From Hermodice carunculata (Eukaryota; Annelida; Polychaeta; Eunicida; Amphinomidae): 64,000 bases of DNA. Positions 45,170 to 57,400 of this stretch are shown in pieces. The stretch is from positions 68,063,405 through 68,127,404 of the forward strand of contig OZ026630.1 of assembly GCA_964020975.1 (NCBI GenBank), read 5' to 3'. Both the position numbers and the translations under genes were made by a program. Within the stretch, counting starts at the first letter, position 1. Each line of letters opens with the position of its first letter. The notes beneath the pieces are model-generated. The model worked only from the letters and a program-made list of their open reading frames with translations, searched no databases and was not told the DNA's origin.

Positions 45170-46685
45170 TGCAAAGCTTGACAAACATTTTTGTGAAAAA
45201 TCTCATCGCCCTCAAGCTTACAGTCACAATGGATTAACATTTACTGATTTACTGTGCAATTAATTATATTCTGTGATTAATTCCACCAGTGTGAACATGT
45301 GATATTTTCTTTTGTGCCACATATCATTAATTATGTGAGATCATGGTATTATTTGATTTCACAAAATGTATTCTGTCTGTTCTGTTGTAATGCCACATTG
45401 CATTATTTACACATACATGTATTTTGTGTATATTAGATTTTCCCATAGTGCTGACTTTCTGTGAATAACAAAGTATGTACTGTAAAAATTTGCAAATAAA
45501 TGAAATGAAATAATCTGTGCTATTAAAACTTTCCATAAATGCAAATTTCATTTGACGTAAAACCATTTTCATAAAAAATATAGGCCCCTGATGTCATGCA
45601 TGTATATTTTTAACCTGGTACTATTTGCTATTTGTCTCAATTCTGAAATTTCAGTGAATATGTTATTCTGGTTCTACAGGAAGCATAATACCAATTGTTC
45701 GATAACAATGACAACATAAATAAATATTTTGAGAGAAACAAGACTTGTTCACTTTTAATTACAAATGAGGCTATAGTTCTTGATGTTGCAGATATTCATG
45801 TCACTTGGACCCTCTATAGGTGATAAATTACAATTTTTTTATTTCAATCTAAATAGCCAATGTTCGGTAGTCTTTGTAAGTGTAGTAGATTTTTGTGATT
45901 TTAGTAGTATTTTTGGTCAGAAACTGAAACTTGGTGCATACCTGATTTTAATATTTTAATTTATATTTTTATACCATTTAATACGAAGAGAATTCCAACT
46001 GCTACTTTCAAATGGGTAAAAAATACACTCTAAGAGAGAGAAAAACTATATACAAGAGATACTAGTTTTGCAGGTTGATTGAAAAAAGTCTAGAAATTAC
46101 AATTTTCAGATTTAAATTCAAATTTAATAGCAAATGTTAGTTAGTCTTTGTAAAAGTATTGGCAGACTGATAATTTAGTTTTACTTTTGAATTCATGATT
46201 GACAAAAAATCTTATTTTCACTAGTGGAGTGGAGATAGTTTGGAGTTGTGGTGTAATCTCATGTGGAAAAGTTTTTTCTTTTAACCATGCCACAAAGATA
46301 ATCTCAAAATTATTTATCTGTTGTGCTGTTTTGCTACTTTTACACACAGATGCTCACCAACTCAAGTTCATGGATGTGAATACGAACTATTGCAGGTTGT
46401 GAATTGTGATGGTCAGTCTGCGGTTAAAATATGTATTATGTGTGTGAGCATCATTAGCATTAATTATATTGTCATTAAAATAATCATTGCACTTAATGTT
46501 TGTATTGTGTTATTTTGTTGATAAATATTTAACAATGGTACCTGCTGTAGGATTTACCTCTATCAAAAGAGAAGTCTTTTAAATAGCTTTTATGGCCACC
46601 CTTTCAGGCCACGGGCCTTTTTACTTCTTTGTTAATTTATCTTCCATTAAAGACCACTAGCCGATGTGACCACGTCTTGCATTTA
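45170..46685. other. No gene recognised
   Basis: AT-rich DNA of 1.5 kb. Open frames are short, and no splice-bounded exon or transposon end was recognised before the CACTA element. Confidence 0.5.
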
Positions 46686-46688
46686 TAA

Positions 46689-47075
46689 CACTAAGAGGAC
46701 AAAAAAGTACTGAATTTTACCTTTCTGTACTGACTTGTCCTTTTTTCCTCTTAATTGTACTGACTTGTACTGAACCAACAATGGTCAGTAGAAGTCAGTA
46801 CTTTCACTTGTACTGAAATGTACTGAAATGTACTCAGTCAGTACAAGTAAGAACTTTTCAGACATAATGAGAGCTTGTCTGGGCTCATTGTTTCTGTCAG
46901 TACAAATCTAGAACAAGTAAGAACAAGCAGACATACTTCAAAGGCTTGGCTCACAGTAGGGCTCTTTTAATTGACAGGGGGCCCTAAACATACCCTGTCC
47001 TGCAGTAAGAACATATTCAGCACTTGTTGGAGTGAAATTAGCACAAAGCAAGAACATAAAGCTTACTTGTCTCTT
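46689..47075 (+). repeat. CACTA element, left terminal inverted repeat (high-identity part)
   Basis: It pairs with 52,741-53,125. TACTGA or TCAGTA occurs at least a dozen times, for example CTGTACTGACTTGTCC and TGTACTGAAATGTACTGAAA. These are candidate transposase-binding sites. It is followed by a CTTT/CT-rich tract (47,077-47,182) and by GTGCTCCACCACCAG (47,188), both also mirrored on the right. Confidence 0.88.
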
Positions 47076-47076
47076 T

Positions 47077-47112
47077 CTTTCTTTCTTTCTCTCTCTCTCT
47101 CCCTCCCTCCCT

Positions 47113-47143
<31 letters not shown>

Positions 47144-47222
47144 CCCCTCCCTCCCTTTCTTTCTTTCTTTCTTTCTTTCTGAGAAAGTGCTCCACCACCA
47201 GGTAAAATTATGAGGTTTCCAG

Positions 47223-47270
<48 letters not shown>
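47077..47270. repeat. (CTTT)n/(CT)n/(CCCT)n and (CA)n tracts
   Basis: A pyrimidine-rich tract at 47,077-47,182 and CA repeats at 47,229-47,271 lie on either side of GTGCTCCACCACCAG. The right arm has matching GAAA and GT tracts in inverted order. Confidence 0.92.
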
Positions 47271-47274
<4 letters not shown>

Positions 47275-47344
47275 ACATAAATACAAGCTAAACCATGAAA
47301 TCATACATGTACTTGTAAATGTGTTTAACTTGCAATTCTTAAAT

Positions 47345-48000
47345 ATACTCTTAGTCTATTTAGGAGCAATGCATGCATGTGCAGCATGCACATCAAATCA
47401 GAAAAATGTGTGGTCTCAGATTTTTATGTCAATAAAATGTTGAAAATCTTGAAATCTTGGTCTCTGACCAGGATGTATTTGATGTATGCATTGCAGTAAG
47501 TTACAACATAAGTGCTGATAATTGAGACAGTGATTTTCATAAGGTTGGTTTCATGACTCCATCCTCACCTCATACCACATGGTTTCCATTTTAGTTGACC
47601 ATGCACAGTGTACTACCCCCTAACAGGGAAGCGCTACAGCACTTCCCTCCCCCCACTAACTGTATTGGTCCATCACCAGGTTGAGGCAGCTTTTGAGTAG
47701 CTCTATCAACACCAACAATACAACAACACAACCAATGACCCAATTTACCATTTACACCTCCATGCAATTAACAGTGGTTGACTTGTTTACACAGTGGCCC
47801 AACTTGTAGTAAAAGATCACAACTGGGACTCAGATATACACTGGATAGACTGTATAGTGAAAGGCAGGTGGGCTGGGGGGATGTCCCAGTACACCAGTAG
47901 AGGAAATAATTTTGCCATAATAGAGGGTAGAAAATTATAAGAATATTCCAAGATAATGGCCAGTATGAACATATATGATGATCAGAAAAACAGAAACTAG
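47345..48000 (+). repeat. Internal direct duplication, copy 1
   Basis: It matches 50,769-51,440 over most of its length. Shared blocks are AATGTTGAAAATCTTGAAAT, CAGGATGTATTTGATGTATG, TTTACACCTCCATGCAATTA and CCAAGATAATGGCCAGTATG. The first part (47,525-47,620) also recurs inverted at 52,130-52,240. No coding signal. Confidence 0.85.
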
Positions 48001-48769
48001 AAAAGTGTCCACAGGACATGGATGCCCCGACTGGTCATTGCCCCCAGTATTGGAAGAATATGGCATGTAACTGGTGTAAGACCTCAAATACTTTTTGAGA
48101 TACATGTGGCACAAATGTGACAAGTTTAACATCAAATCAATATTTTCCCTAAGTTAATTAATCCAATGGAGAAACAAAACCCCAGGTGCACACTTTCATA
48201 TATTGATAGGTGTTACCACAAAGTTTCATGGTTGTACGTCAAATGCTTTTGGAGATATGCGGGACACAAATGTGACAATTTTAATGTTGGATGGATGAAT
48301 GTATAGACAGACAAGGGCAAAGCTATTATTTAACCATGAAAAACAAGATTGCACAAAGCATAATGTACAACAGGTACTGGCCAGGAGACTCTCATTAAAG
48401 CTGCCAGCATGAGAGCCACCTTAAAAACACTATGTGATATACAATATCATTATATAATCTATCAAGAATGTATGCAGCGGTTTTTAAATTATTTCAATGT
48501 ATAAATAGTTATGTAATTATAAATCATTACTTTTACTGTAAAAAAACATTCATTTGTTTGGAGGTTCTGTGACAGTTATAGAAGTGTTAGTTGTGTACCG
48601 GACCCCACCCTCATACAGTATTTGGCTGCGATACCAGACCCGGCAAGGTAGCTCACAGTATTGGATAGAATACCCGATCCAGCTCGCCATGTAAATTGTT
48701 TGCGGTACTGGGCCCAGCTCTGTAGTCACTTCAACAACCAAAACCGGACACGGTTCAGTAGCCATGTCC
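48001..48769. other. Interior of CACTA element, no gene
   Basis: No recognised repeat or exon. It leads into the 145-bp satellite. Confidence 0.5.
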
Positions 48770-49690
48770 TTAAAATTATGCAAATTAGGGGCAATCGGAA
48801 TTATAAAACCTCCATATCTTTCAAACTTTTGCAGATTGACACAAGATTTCAATGTGCATCTGTAAGCTTGTGGTATAATGGACAGTGAATGAAAGTTGTA
48901 GAGTTTTAAATTATGCAAATTAGGGGCACCAATAAATTTAAAAGTTGAATATGTCCAAAATTCACATGTAATTCACAGAGATGCCATTTCCATCTTCAAT
49001 TTATAGGTTTGTGGCAAAACTGCATCCAGTGAACCATGCACCAAAGTTGCAGGATTTTAATTTATGCAAATTAGATGAATATGCAAAATTTTAATCTTTG
49101 AATAGCTTTAAAACTATTATAGATACAGGTCCCATTCCAACTTCAATTTATGGATTTGTGACATTGACGCATCCAATGAACCAATATCCAAAATTTAAAA
49201 TTTTAATTGATGCAAATTAGGTCAATTTAAATATTGAATAACTTCCGACTATTATACATACAGGTGCCATTCCATCATCAATTAACAATTTGGTGACATA
49301 GTTACATGCAATGAACCATGAACCAAAGTTGCACAATTTTAATGTATGCAATAAAGTGAATACATGAAGTTGAAATTGTGAATAATTTCAAAACTATTAT
49401 ACATAGAAGTGCTATTCCCACCTCAATTTGTGGGCTTGTGACATAACCGCAGCCAATGAATCATGAACCAAAGTTGTAGAATTTTAATTTATGCAAGTTA
49501 GGTGAACACACAAAATTTAAATCTTGAAAAGCATCAAAACTAATATAGATTGTGGTGTCATTAAAACTTCAGTTTATAAGTTTGTGATATGGCCACATCC
49601 AATGAATCCAGAAAAAAAGTTACAAGTACCGTTCTAATTTATGCAAATTAGGCTAATGCAGAAAATTTAGATTATGTTGAACTATAGCGG
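48770..49690 (+). repeat. ~145-bp tandem satellite, about 6.5 units
   Basis: TTATGCAAATTAG or a close variant recurs at about 48,778, 48,912, 49,062, 49,210, 49,346, 49,490 and 49,638, giving periods of 134-150 bp. Units also share TTCAATTTATRGGTTTGTG-like and CCAAAGTTG blocks. Six of the seven markers keep ATGCAA and most keep the octamer ATGCAAAT. Units differ by perhaps 25 percent. No frame is conserved. Confidence 0.85.
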
Positions 49691-50361
49691 TGTTGCATTT
49701 CAAACTGTTCTCATTTTGAAGGCACCCAGACAGACTTGCTGTGAAGCAAATCTTTTCTAGTTGCTGTTTATTTCAATGTGGTTTTTATGAAATTGCCTGT
49801 TTAGCAGACCTGGGGCCTTTGACTGATCGCATGACCGTGGCCCACTGACAGGCCACCAGCTACAAAAATGCCCTGAGAGTCAGCTAAGCAGGCAACCATA
49901 TAAAAAATTACCTGCTGAATAATGTAACAGTACATAGTACCTGCTATTGAAGACCACCCTTCAGCCAGCCAAAAGTGGTCACATATAACAGGTGGTCTTA
50001 AACTGTAGGTAAATTTAGAAAAAGAATTTAGACTGTTGTGCTATCAGAAACGTCACCAGTCACGGGGTCTCTCACAACAGTGGTCTTAAGTTGAAGTTCT
50101 GTATCTCTGAGATCAGGACTTGCACAGTCTTGGTCTCAATTTAATTTGAGAGAGGGTTCACAGGGTGTTCTAAATGTTTTAAAGTGCATGGCACTAGCCA
50201 CAAAGTTGTGGGCATCCAAAATTTAACCCAGGTGAGCAATATAAATCATCGCATCGCACCTTGTATTGAGTATAAGGCTGAGTAGCCGGCACTGCCATGG
50301 AAGCAGAGGGTAAAGTGTGCCGAGTGTCGGCTTATTTTGAACACCATGGGATACCAGTCTT
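49691..50361. other. Interior of CACTA element, no gene
   Basis: Single-copy-looking sequence with GGTGGTCTT/AAGACCACC motifs (49,953 and 49,992). No ORF of note. Confidence 0.45.
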
Positions 50362-50376
50362 AATAAGAGTCTGTTT

Positions 50377-50768
50377 GGTTTAAACGTATTTTATTTCCAA
50401 AAGAAAAACAATTGGGAAGAAGGGCAAAGCCCTATATTAATCCCTCTTGTGGAGAAAAGACGGAAACACAGGACTGACTTGACAGCACAACTCCAATGAA
50501 CCACCGTTCATCAAGTCCAAGGGGACTTGATGAGCAGCGTGGTGGGAGAAACAAACGAAAGGATGGACGCCACCAGAACAAACACAGATAGCGGGGCTCA
50601 TAAAGTTGTCAATATTGCCAGTATATATTATTAATTTGCATTTTCGAATTATCGGTATGAGTGATTAAGTTACAGTTTCACCTTGGAATCGTTTACTTTT
50701 TTCAATAAACTCTTGAACAGATAAAAATATAATAATATTGTCCTCGAGACTGCAAGAAGCACTGCCAA
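50377..50768 (-). mobile_element. LINE 3' end, family 1, with 15-bp target-site duplication
   Basis: AATAAGAGTCTGTTT stands at 50,362-50,376 and again at 50,769-50,783, exactly. On the minus strand the insert ends GAAATAAAATACGTTTAAACC. CTTTTCTCCACAAGAGGGAT within it parallels the 3'UTR of the LINE ending at 32,425. Upstream lies the end of a LINE ORF (LFKSLLKKVNDSKVKL). It is a 392-bp, 5'-truncated copy. Confidence 0.88.
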
Positions 50769-51440
50769 AATAAGAGTCTGTTTAAAAGCAATACATGCAT
50801 GTGACCAAACCAGAAAAATATGTGGTCTTTGATTTTGTGTCAATAAAATGTTGAAAATCTTGAAATCTTGGGTTTCTGACCAGGATGTATTTGATGTATG
50901 CATTGCTGTCAGTTACAACACAAGTGCGGAGACAGTGATTTACATAAGGTTGGTTTCATGACTCCATCCACACCTCATACCACGTGGTTTTCAATTTAGT
51001 TGACCATGCACAATATACCACCCCCCTACCATGGAGGTATCATACAATACATCCATGCCCCTACTAGCTGTATTAATTGGCCCACCATCACCTGAAGTTG
51101 AGCTTAGAGGAATCATCAATGTTGATGATTCCTCCAACAAGAGTTGAGGCAGTTTTTGACAAGCCCAATCAACACAACAATAGCCCGTGACCCAATTTAC
51201 CATTTACACCTCCATGCAATTAACAGTGGTTGGTCTGTTTACACAGTGGCCCAACTTGTAGTAAAAGGTCACAAGTGGGACTTGGATACATACTGGATAG
51301 CCTGTATAGTGAAGGACAGGAGGGGGTGGGGGGAGGTGTCCCAATACACCAGTACAGGAAATAATTTTGCCATAACAGAATACAGAAAATAAGAATATTC
51401 CAAGATAATGGCCAGTATGAACATTTATGATCAGAAATAC
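50769..51440 (+). repeat. Internal direct duplication, copy 2
   Basis: It is the counterpart of 47,345-48,000. The LINE tail inserted at its left edge; with that removed, the match to copy 1 continues to the left through a TAGTCTATTT/GAGTCTGTTT block. Confidence 0.85.
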
Positions 51441-52120
51441 AGAAAGGAGAGGGCCTGCAGTTCCCCACTATGGGAAAAACATTACCCCAGTGTCCTAGTA
51501 AGGAAATACCCTTACTCCCCCCCCTCCAAAAGTGGTATGCAACTCTGCCTCTAAAAAGCTGCCTGCATGCATAACTACCTCTATGCATGCACTAAGAAAC
51601 CTTACAATGTGTCCATTCAAACTCCCTCTCAGAGTTCTTAGACGTACTTAATGAGTGAGGATATCTGTCTATCATCACTCTTTCAGTACATCTATAACAT
51701 TTTTTTTTCAATCATGATTGACATAATTTTCTAGAGCTTCAATATGACTAAATCATAGAATTGCTGCTTGTTTGAATATGGTTTTTATAAAGGTTAATTA
51801 CAGCATAGTAATAAGAAGACTAGGAGTTCGTTTAATTAGAACAGATACACATGCAGTTTGCCAAATAAACCCGATGTTTTTGGTCCTTCACTGGACTCAT
51901 CAGAGACTACAGTAATGACTGACCACAGGTTGAGCGAAACCATGGAGGATACGTATAATCTTATGCCCAGAAGTGCATGGAGTTGGTATCTTTCAACTGC
52001 ACAGTTATGTGGTGCAATATAAACTGAATGCTTCCTTGTGTGCATGCATGCCTTCATATGGGGCCATGTAACCTTGCCAGCTAGGGAACATTTAGACATG
52101 TAGTATTGTGCCATTGTTTA
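51441..52120. other. Interior of CACTA element, no gene
   Basis: No transposase or other coding region recognised. Confidence 0.5.
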
Positions 52121-52399
52121 TAAACTTGAGGGCGTGGTATACTGTGCATGGTCAACTAAAATGAAAACTATGTGGTATGAGGTGTGGATGGAATCATGAA
52201 AACAACCTTATGTAAATTACTGTCTCAATTCCAGGTGCTATTGTACATATTTAGTAATTTACTGTTTTATGTATTGTATCTTATGTATTGTGACAAATAG
52301 GTCAGTCATGATCTTTACAGTCAATATAAGAATTAATTACTTACTTACTTATCAGCACTGAGTTGTAACTGACCGCAATGCAAACCAAGATTTTCACTG

Positions 52400-52448
<49 letters not shown>

Positions 52449-52687
52449 GTATGTATCTATGCTGGAGACCTCATAACTTTAACTGGTGGTGGAGCACTTC
52501 CACAACATTCCAGTACATTTGGGCTTGCTGGGATGATATATATATATGCGTGTATGTTTGGGCGGAGGGTGCACGTAGAGAATGTAGGGGCCTAGGTGGT
52601 TAGGCCATAATGACTTTTCTTATGTGCGGTCTTGAGTGTTTGGTAATCAATCAATTAATCAAGCAAGCAAGCGAGCAAGAGAGAGAG

Positions 52688-52740
<53 letters not shown>
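52120..52740 (-). repeat. CACTA element, right inverted repeat (diverged inner part)
   Basis: Reading inverted, it repeats the left arm: GTGCTCCACCACCAG (52,484-52,498), the CA/GT tract (52,414-52,432), and GACCATGCACAGTATACCA (52,135). It holds TA/GT repeats at 52,401-52,448, about 140 bp of extra sequence (52,500-52,640), and a (GAAA)n tract at 52,688-52,741. Confidence 0.75.
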
Positions 52741-52742
<2 letters not shown>

Positions 52743-53125
52743 GACAAGTAAGCTTTATGTTCTTGCTTTGTGCTAATTTCACTCCAACAAGTGCTGAATA
52801 TGTTCTTACTGCAGGACAGGGTATGTTTAGGGCCCCCTGTCAATTAAAAGAGCCCTGCTGTGAGCCAAGCCTTTGAAGTATGTCTGCTTGTTCTTACTTG
52901 TTCTAGATTTGTACTGACAGAAACAATGAGCCCAGACAAGCTCTCATTATGTCTGAAAAGTTCTTACTTGTACTGACTGAGTACATTTCAGTACATTTCA
53001 GTACAAGTGAAAGTACTGACTTCTACTGACCATTGTTGGTTCAGTACAAGTCAGTACAATTAAGAGGAAAAAAGGACAAGTCAGTACAGAAAGGTAAAAT
53101 GCAGTACTTTTTTGTCCTCTTAGTG
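52741..53125 (-). repeat. CACTA element, right terminal inverted repeat (high-identity part)
   Basis: Reverse complement of 46,689-47,075 with two visible substitutions. It ends TTGTCCTCTTAGTG, followed by TAA. Confidence 0.88.
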
Positions 53126-53128
53126 TAA

Positions 53129-54289
53129 GGTCCCCTTAAATGGCAAGTACCACTGTATAATTGAACATGGCACAATGAGCCAACCAAAGCTCAACCTTGG
53201 CTCTAGTTTAAATATTTCTGTGGCAACTGATATGGATCCCAAATTATGGTAGCCCCCTTTGCTTCACCCACTCCATAGCATAGTTTTGATCTTGATCATG
53301 TTGACAGATACAAGATTAATATTTGGCTGTGTCTCCCTCCCTCTCTCCTTAGTGAGGGAAAAATTTGGGAGCCCTCCTCAGTGAGGTTTAAAGTTTTCAG
53401 GCCCCTCACCTCTTGACAGTTGGTCAAGCATATTCAGAGGATAAATTTTTAAGATATTTTCCCCATAATAAAAAAATTTAATGTAACAAAATTACTGAAT
53501 CATCTCAATCCACCCCATGCCAAAATCAACTCCTGATTGATTACGGTAAAATAAAGTTTTTAGCATGAATGGGTTTCTTTTTAATGGTGTCATGCAACTC
53601 AATATCCATTGTTTACCCATAACAGACATTAGATATAACCATTTTTAGTCAGACATACGAGCAATAACACAAGTTTTGTTCCTCTTGCACCACACTTTGT
53701 GACTTTCATTTTTTGACTGTCAACATTTGATATACCTCCAATCACACATCAGAACAAGTGTTTGTAGCCAAGATTTATCTATATCTAAGTTAGTTTTAAA
53801 GTAACAATTTTTTCTGTATGTGTTTTTCTTTTTTGTTTTTGTTTTGTTTTTGTTTTTGTTTTTGTTTTGTTGAGTATATGTGAACACCATATACATCCTA
53901 TATGCTGCAAAGGTGCTCAATTTGGCAATTTGTCCTTTAAAGTTGGAATTAAACCATAGAATGGCCTATCTCACTGAAATGTAACTAAGGATGCTCATGT
54001 CATTAAATGAATTGGCTGTCTAGACATTCATACGCCACATTATTCATATGTGTCAAGGATTTTGTGTAAGTTTTAGTTTTCACTCAAACTCAAAAACAGA
54101 TGAAGTTTTGTAGATTAACTGCACAATAATTATAAAGTATGTCAGCCTGAAAATTATTGGGGCTAATTTTGACACATATCCAAGGTAAAAACTCTTCTGG
54201 TAAAGTTAAGACTAATTTCCAAAGAACTGGTTTCGCAGTTTCAGCAAATACGAATTATAATTTTTTTTTTATAACTCACAAAATAAGAA
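53129..54289. other. No gene recognised; (TTTTG)n tract
   Basis: AT-rich flank of the transposon. A TTTTG/TTTTTG tract lies at 53,826-53,872. No coding signal recognised. Confidence 0.5.
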
Positions 54290-54425
54290 AATCATAGGAG
54301 TGTGATCATTTGGACAAACTTGGTATGCACCCACCAAAGGTGTATCCCCACAACATTTTATGGAAGTTTTGGAGAAGTCCAGGATGTCAAATTGTTGATA
54401 TGGGACCATAAAACAAGCTCAGCGA
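54290..54425 (+). repeat. Relic of the ~520-bp repeat
   Basis: GTGTGATCATTTGGACAAAC, TTGGTATGCACCCACCAAAG and GGAAGTTTTGGAGAAGTCC follow the order seen in the tandem array at 21.3-23.8 kb. It then ends in GGACCATAAAACAAGCTCAG, like the array end at 23,760-23,790. Confidence 0.7.
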
Positions 54426-57400
54426 AAGTAAGTTTGAGGAAGACCATGTTCACACCAACTGGGGGATATGAAACACAATGTATATATTGTCACTACACCA
54501 ATCTACATGTATACTTCAATGACAGTTGCACAAGGCCAAACTTTGTCCAGTTTAGTTGATCATGTACACATCTTGTTATACACTGAAAACTCTTTCTGTG
54601 GTTTTTCATTTCCTGTTTCCTCATGCAAGTGACTTTATATCCCTTCTGAGTGCAATCCATATTGCACCACAATCCCATTTACCCCATAATTCAGACAGGC
54701 CAGCACCATAGTGACAGGGATGTCAGGGGCTACATGATTAATGGCTGTTTGAAATAAGGAGCTGGTCCCGAAGTTATGTGCCAATCCAAATGGCCCATAA
54801 AATTTTAGGATGGCCCCTTTATTGATGGACCTGGCCCTAACTTGATGAACTTCGCTTATTGATAGCCAATTTACAATAGAGACCCAACACAAGATGTATT
54901 TTTCTTACCTTTTTCAATTCTTTTTGACTGCATATTGTGTGCTTCTATAATCACTTACAGAAATAAAAGTAGGGGCCAGGCCCTTAATTTTGATTTGGCA
55001 GCCAGTTAACCCTTAAAGTGATGATTTAAGATTGAGTCAACAGCTTTCCTTGGGACACTTTCTGCACATTGTATGAAGAGTGTCCCATGGATAGCTGTTG
55101 ATTACGACTACTTTTTGCTTTAGACTAGGCTTGCATGTATTTGAATGACAGGTATCTATCTCCAAGAGGAATTTGAATCTTTTAACCATTATAATATTAT
55201 GTTTAACGGTAATGAGAAAACACTATAGCAGTGATTAGCACTTTAAGGGTTAATAGACGTATGAGAAAAGGTTCCTAACTCACACACCAAAGCTCACCAC
55301 TTCACAGCAGAAACTAGCCCATAGCTCTGATAAAAAAAATTTCAAGGCAAGTCACATAAGTTTCCAAGTTTATTTTTCATTGTGCACAATCCATTTTTGT
55401 CTTCATACATGTATGTGTAAATTATTCCCTGTTTCTCATTTGATACAATAAAGTTATGTTTCTTTAAAAAGTAGAACAAATGTAGTAAAACAAACACACA
55501 TTATCTGGCAAGCCAGTTTCTGATGTGTAAAGATTTCAAAAACCGGGACACAAATATTTCCTAATGACACATCTGACAATTCTTTTTCTGTTGAAATGTA
55601 CACCTTTCTTGGTATTAATTTCCCTTATGTTTTATGATCCATTGTAGACATGTTCATACAATTACACGCAATGCATTGCATTGATGTTTTGGTCTTATGT
55701 TTTCACTGGTTGTCCATTTATATAATTTGCACTCACATGTTTACCCAAAATATCTTTCATTGCATAAAATTAAGTGACAGATATTCAAGGTATACATAGC
55801 AATACTGAATTACAGCAAATTATTTTCATGTGCTTATTGTCTGTCATGGTAACAGACTTACAATCAATAAGGTAAATGTAGGTTGTAAAATAAATATTAA
55901 TTAGTACAGACATTTGGCAGTTGCTTGTCTTTTTTCCCTTTTGAACTGGTTAACAAATATCACTGACGGTGTGCTGTATGTGTGACAAGAATTTGCAATT
56001 AGCTTTGCATTTCACAAACACATGTACATATAAACCCAATTACAGTATAACCTGTGTAACTTGGCAATGGTTTTAAAAGTATCATGTGTACATTGATTCT
56101 TTTCATTCTTTAATCTTACATTTGTGATAATTTCCTTTGGTGTATCTTCAGGGATAAACAAAACGAGAGGGCTTTAAGTCATGTGCTCAGCTGACCCTGC
56201 AACTACTGACTGATAATTGCCAGTGTGTCATCATTTTGAGTTTAAATATCATTGCAATCATAGGCAATCTGAAATGTATACCCATACCCCTGCAGGACAT
56301 GTATTGGGAAAGTAGGGGTTGATTAAAAAATTACGAAAGTTGCCCTGTGAGCTTGAATAAGTTCAAGGTCACTTTTATGCCATTGAAACTTAATCTTAAC
56401 AGAACATCATTGAAGGATAAAAAAGAAATTCCCTAACTAAAATATTATTCTGTTATTTTCAAAAGAAAATTCAGTAAAGCTGCCCTCATGGCCTTAACAA
56501 TCATACCGTGGTCAATCAATTACATTTACTATTTTGTTCTAATAAAAGTCCAAGTCCATGTACAATAGAATGGTCTTAGCTCAAATATATGTGGGTCTCA
56601 AGTTATCAGGTGACCCACAAAGCTCATCAAACTGGTCCTGTGACCTTGGAATTTAGGTCAAGTTTACCCATGTGCAGTCCCAACTTGGTTTCTGATTGCA
56701 ACATCCAAGTCCCAGCTCAAACAATTCCGAAATTATCAAGCAAAAGGACAAATTCATTAAAATGACTTGTAACTTGTAACACTTAGAATTTTAAATTTAT
56801 CAAATTGTTGTACCCTTGGGAATGGGATCACAGCCACCAAACTACACAAATCCCCAAATACTAGCTCCAACATATGTCTGTGTGTCATTTCAATGCAATT
56901 AATAAGTAGTTTTAAACAAAAAAACCCAAAAAACTTTTTAAGATTTTCGTCCGAAATGAACGAAAAATTCATACAAATCCTGGAAGAGGTAACAAAACAA
57001 ACTTGATAAATACTCACCATGGAACATCCTTACCATGTTTAAAGAGGATATAGTTTTTTGGGGGGCAAAATACACATGTATTCCCAACAGTATCCCCATA
57101 CTGATCATCCCAACATGTTTTTATTGATCATTATGAACAAATTACAGTCTTCAGACATCTAGAATTATTCCTTCTTACATTTGACACAACTATCCAGCAT
57201 GGTCCATAAGCTATACGGTAAACTGACTGACAAGTCAGCTGAGCTACAAATAGGGTATAAATTTGAAACAACAGTTCAAGCAGTTAACAGTGCAAGACAA
57301 AACTTTTAACTGTTACACCATGTTATGTGCTCGGAGGACAAGATTCCAATTATTGTACACTATTTTTGTTCTGTAGCAGGTTACATTAAATTTCAGTTTC

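Larger units (their letters stand above)
46689..53125. mobile_element. Non-autonomous EnSpm/CACTA-type DNA transposon, 6.4 kb
   Basis: The element begins CACTAAGAGG and ends CCTCTTAGTG, with TAA immediately outside both ends (46,686-46,688 and 53,126-53,128). CACTA...TAGTG termini with a 3-bp target-site duplication are the hallmark of the EnSpm/CACTA superfamily. The terminal inverted repeats are about 385 bp of near-identical sequence (two mismatches by eye) and continue, broken by microsatellites and indels, for nearly 1 kb. Subterminal DNA is packed with GTACTGA in both orientations, as expected of CACTA elements. No transposase frame was found inside, so mobility would need a partner. 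Alternatively it is a foldback element that mimics CACTA ends. Confidence 0.78.

Noticed and set aside
46938-47304. Arg/Glu-rich and Ser/Leu-rich frames
   Set aside because: They arise from CT, CTTT and CA tracts inside the CACTA left arm. The mirrored frame at 52,610-52,876 has the same cause.
48550-48918. 122-codon minus-strand frame
   Set aside because: It runs from single-copy DNA into the 145-bp satellite, and the frame is not kept in the other units.
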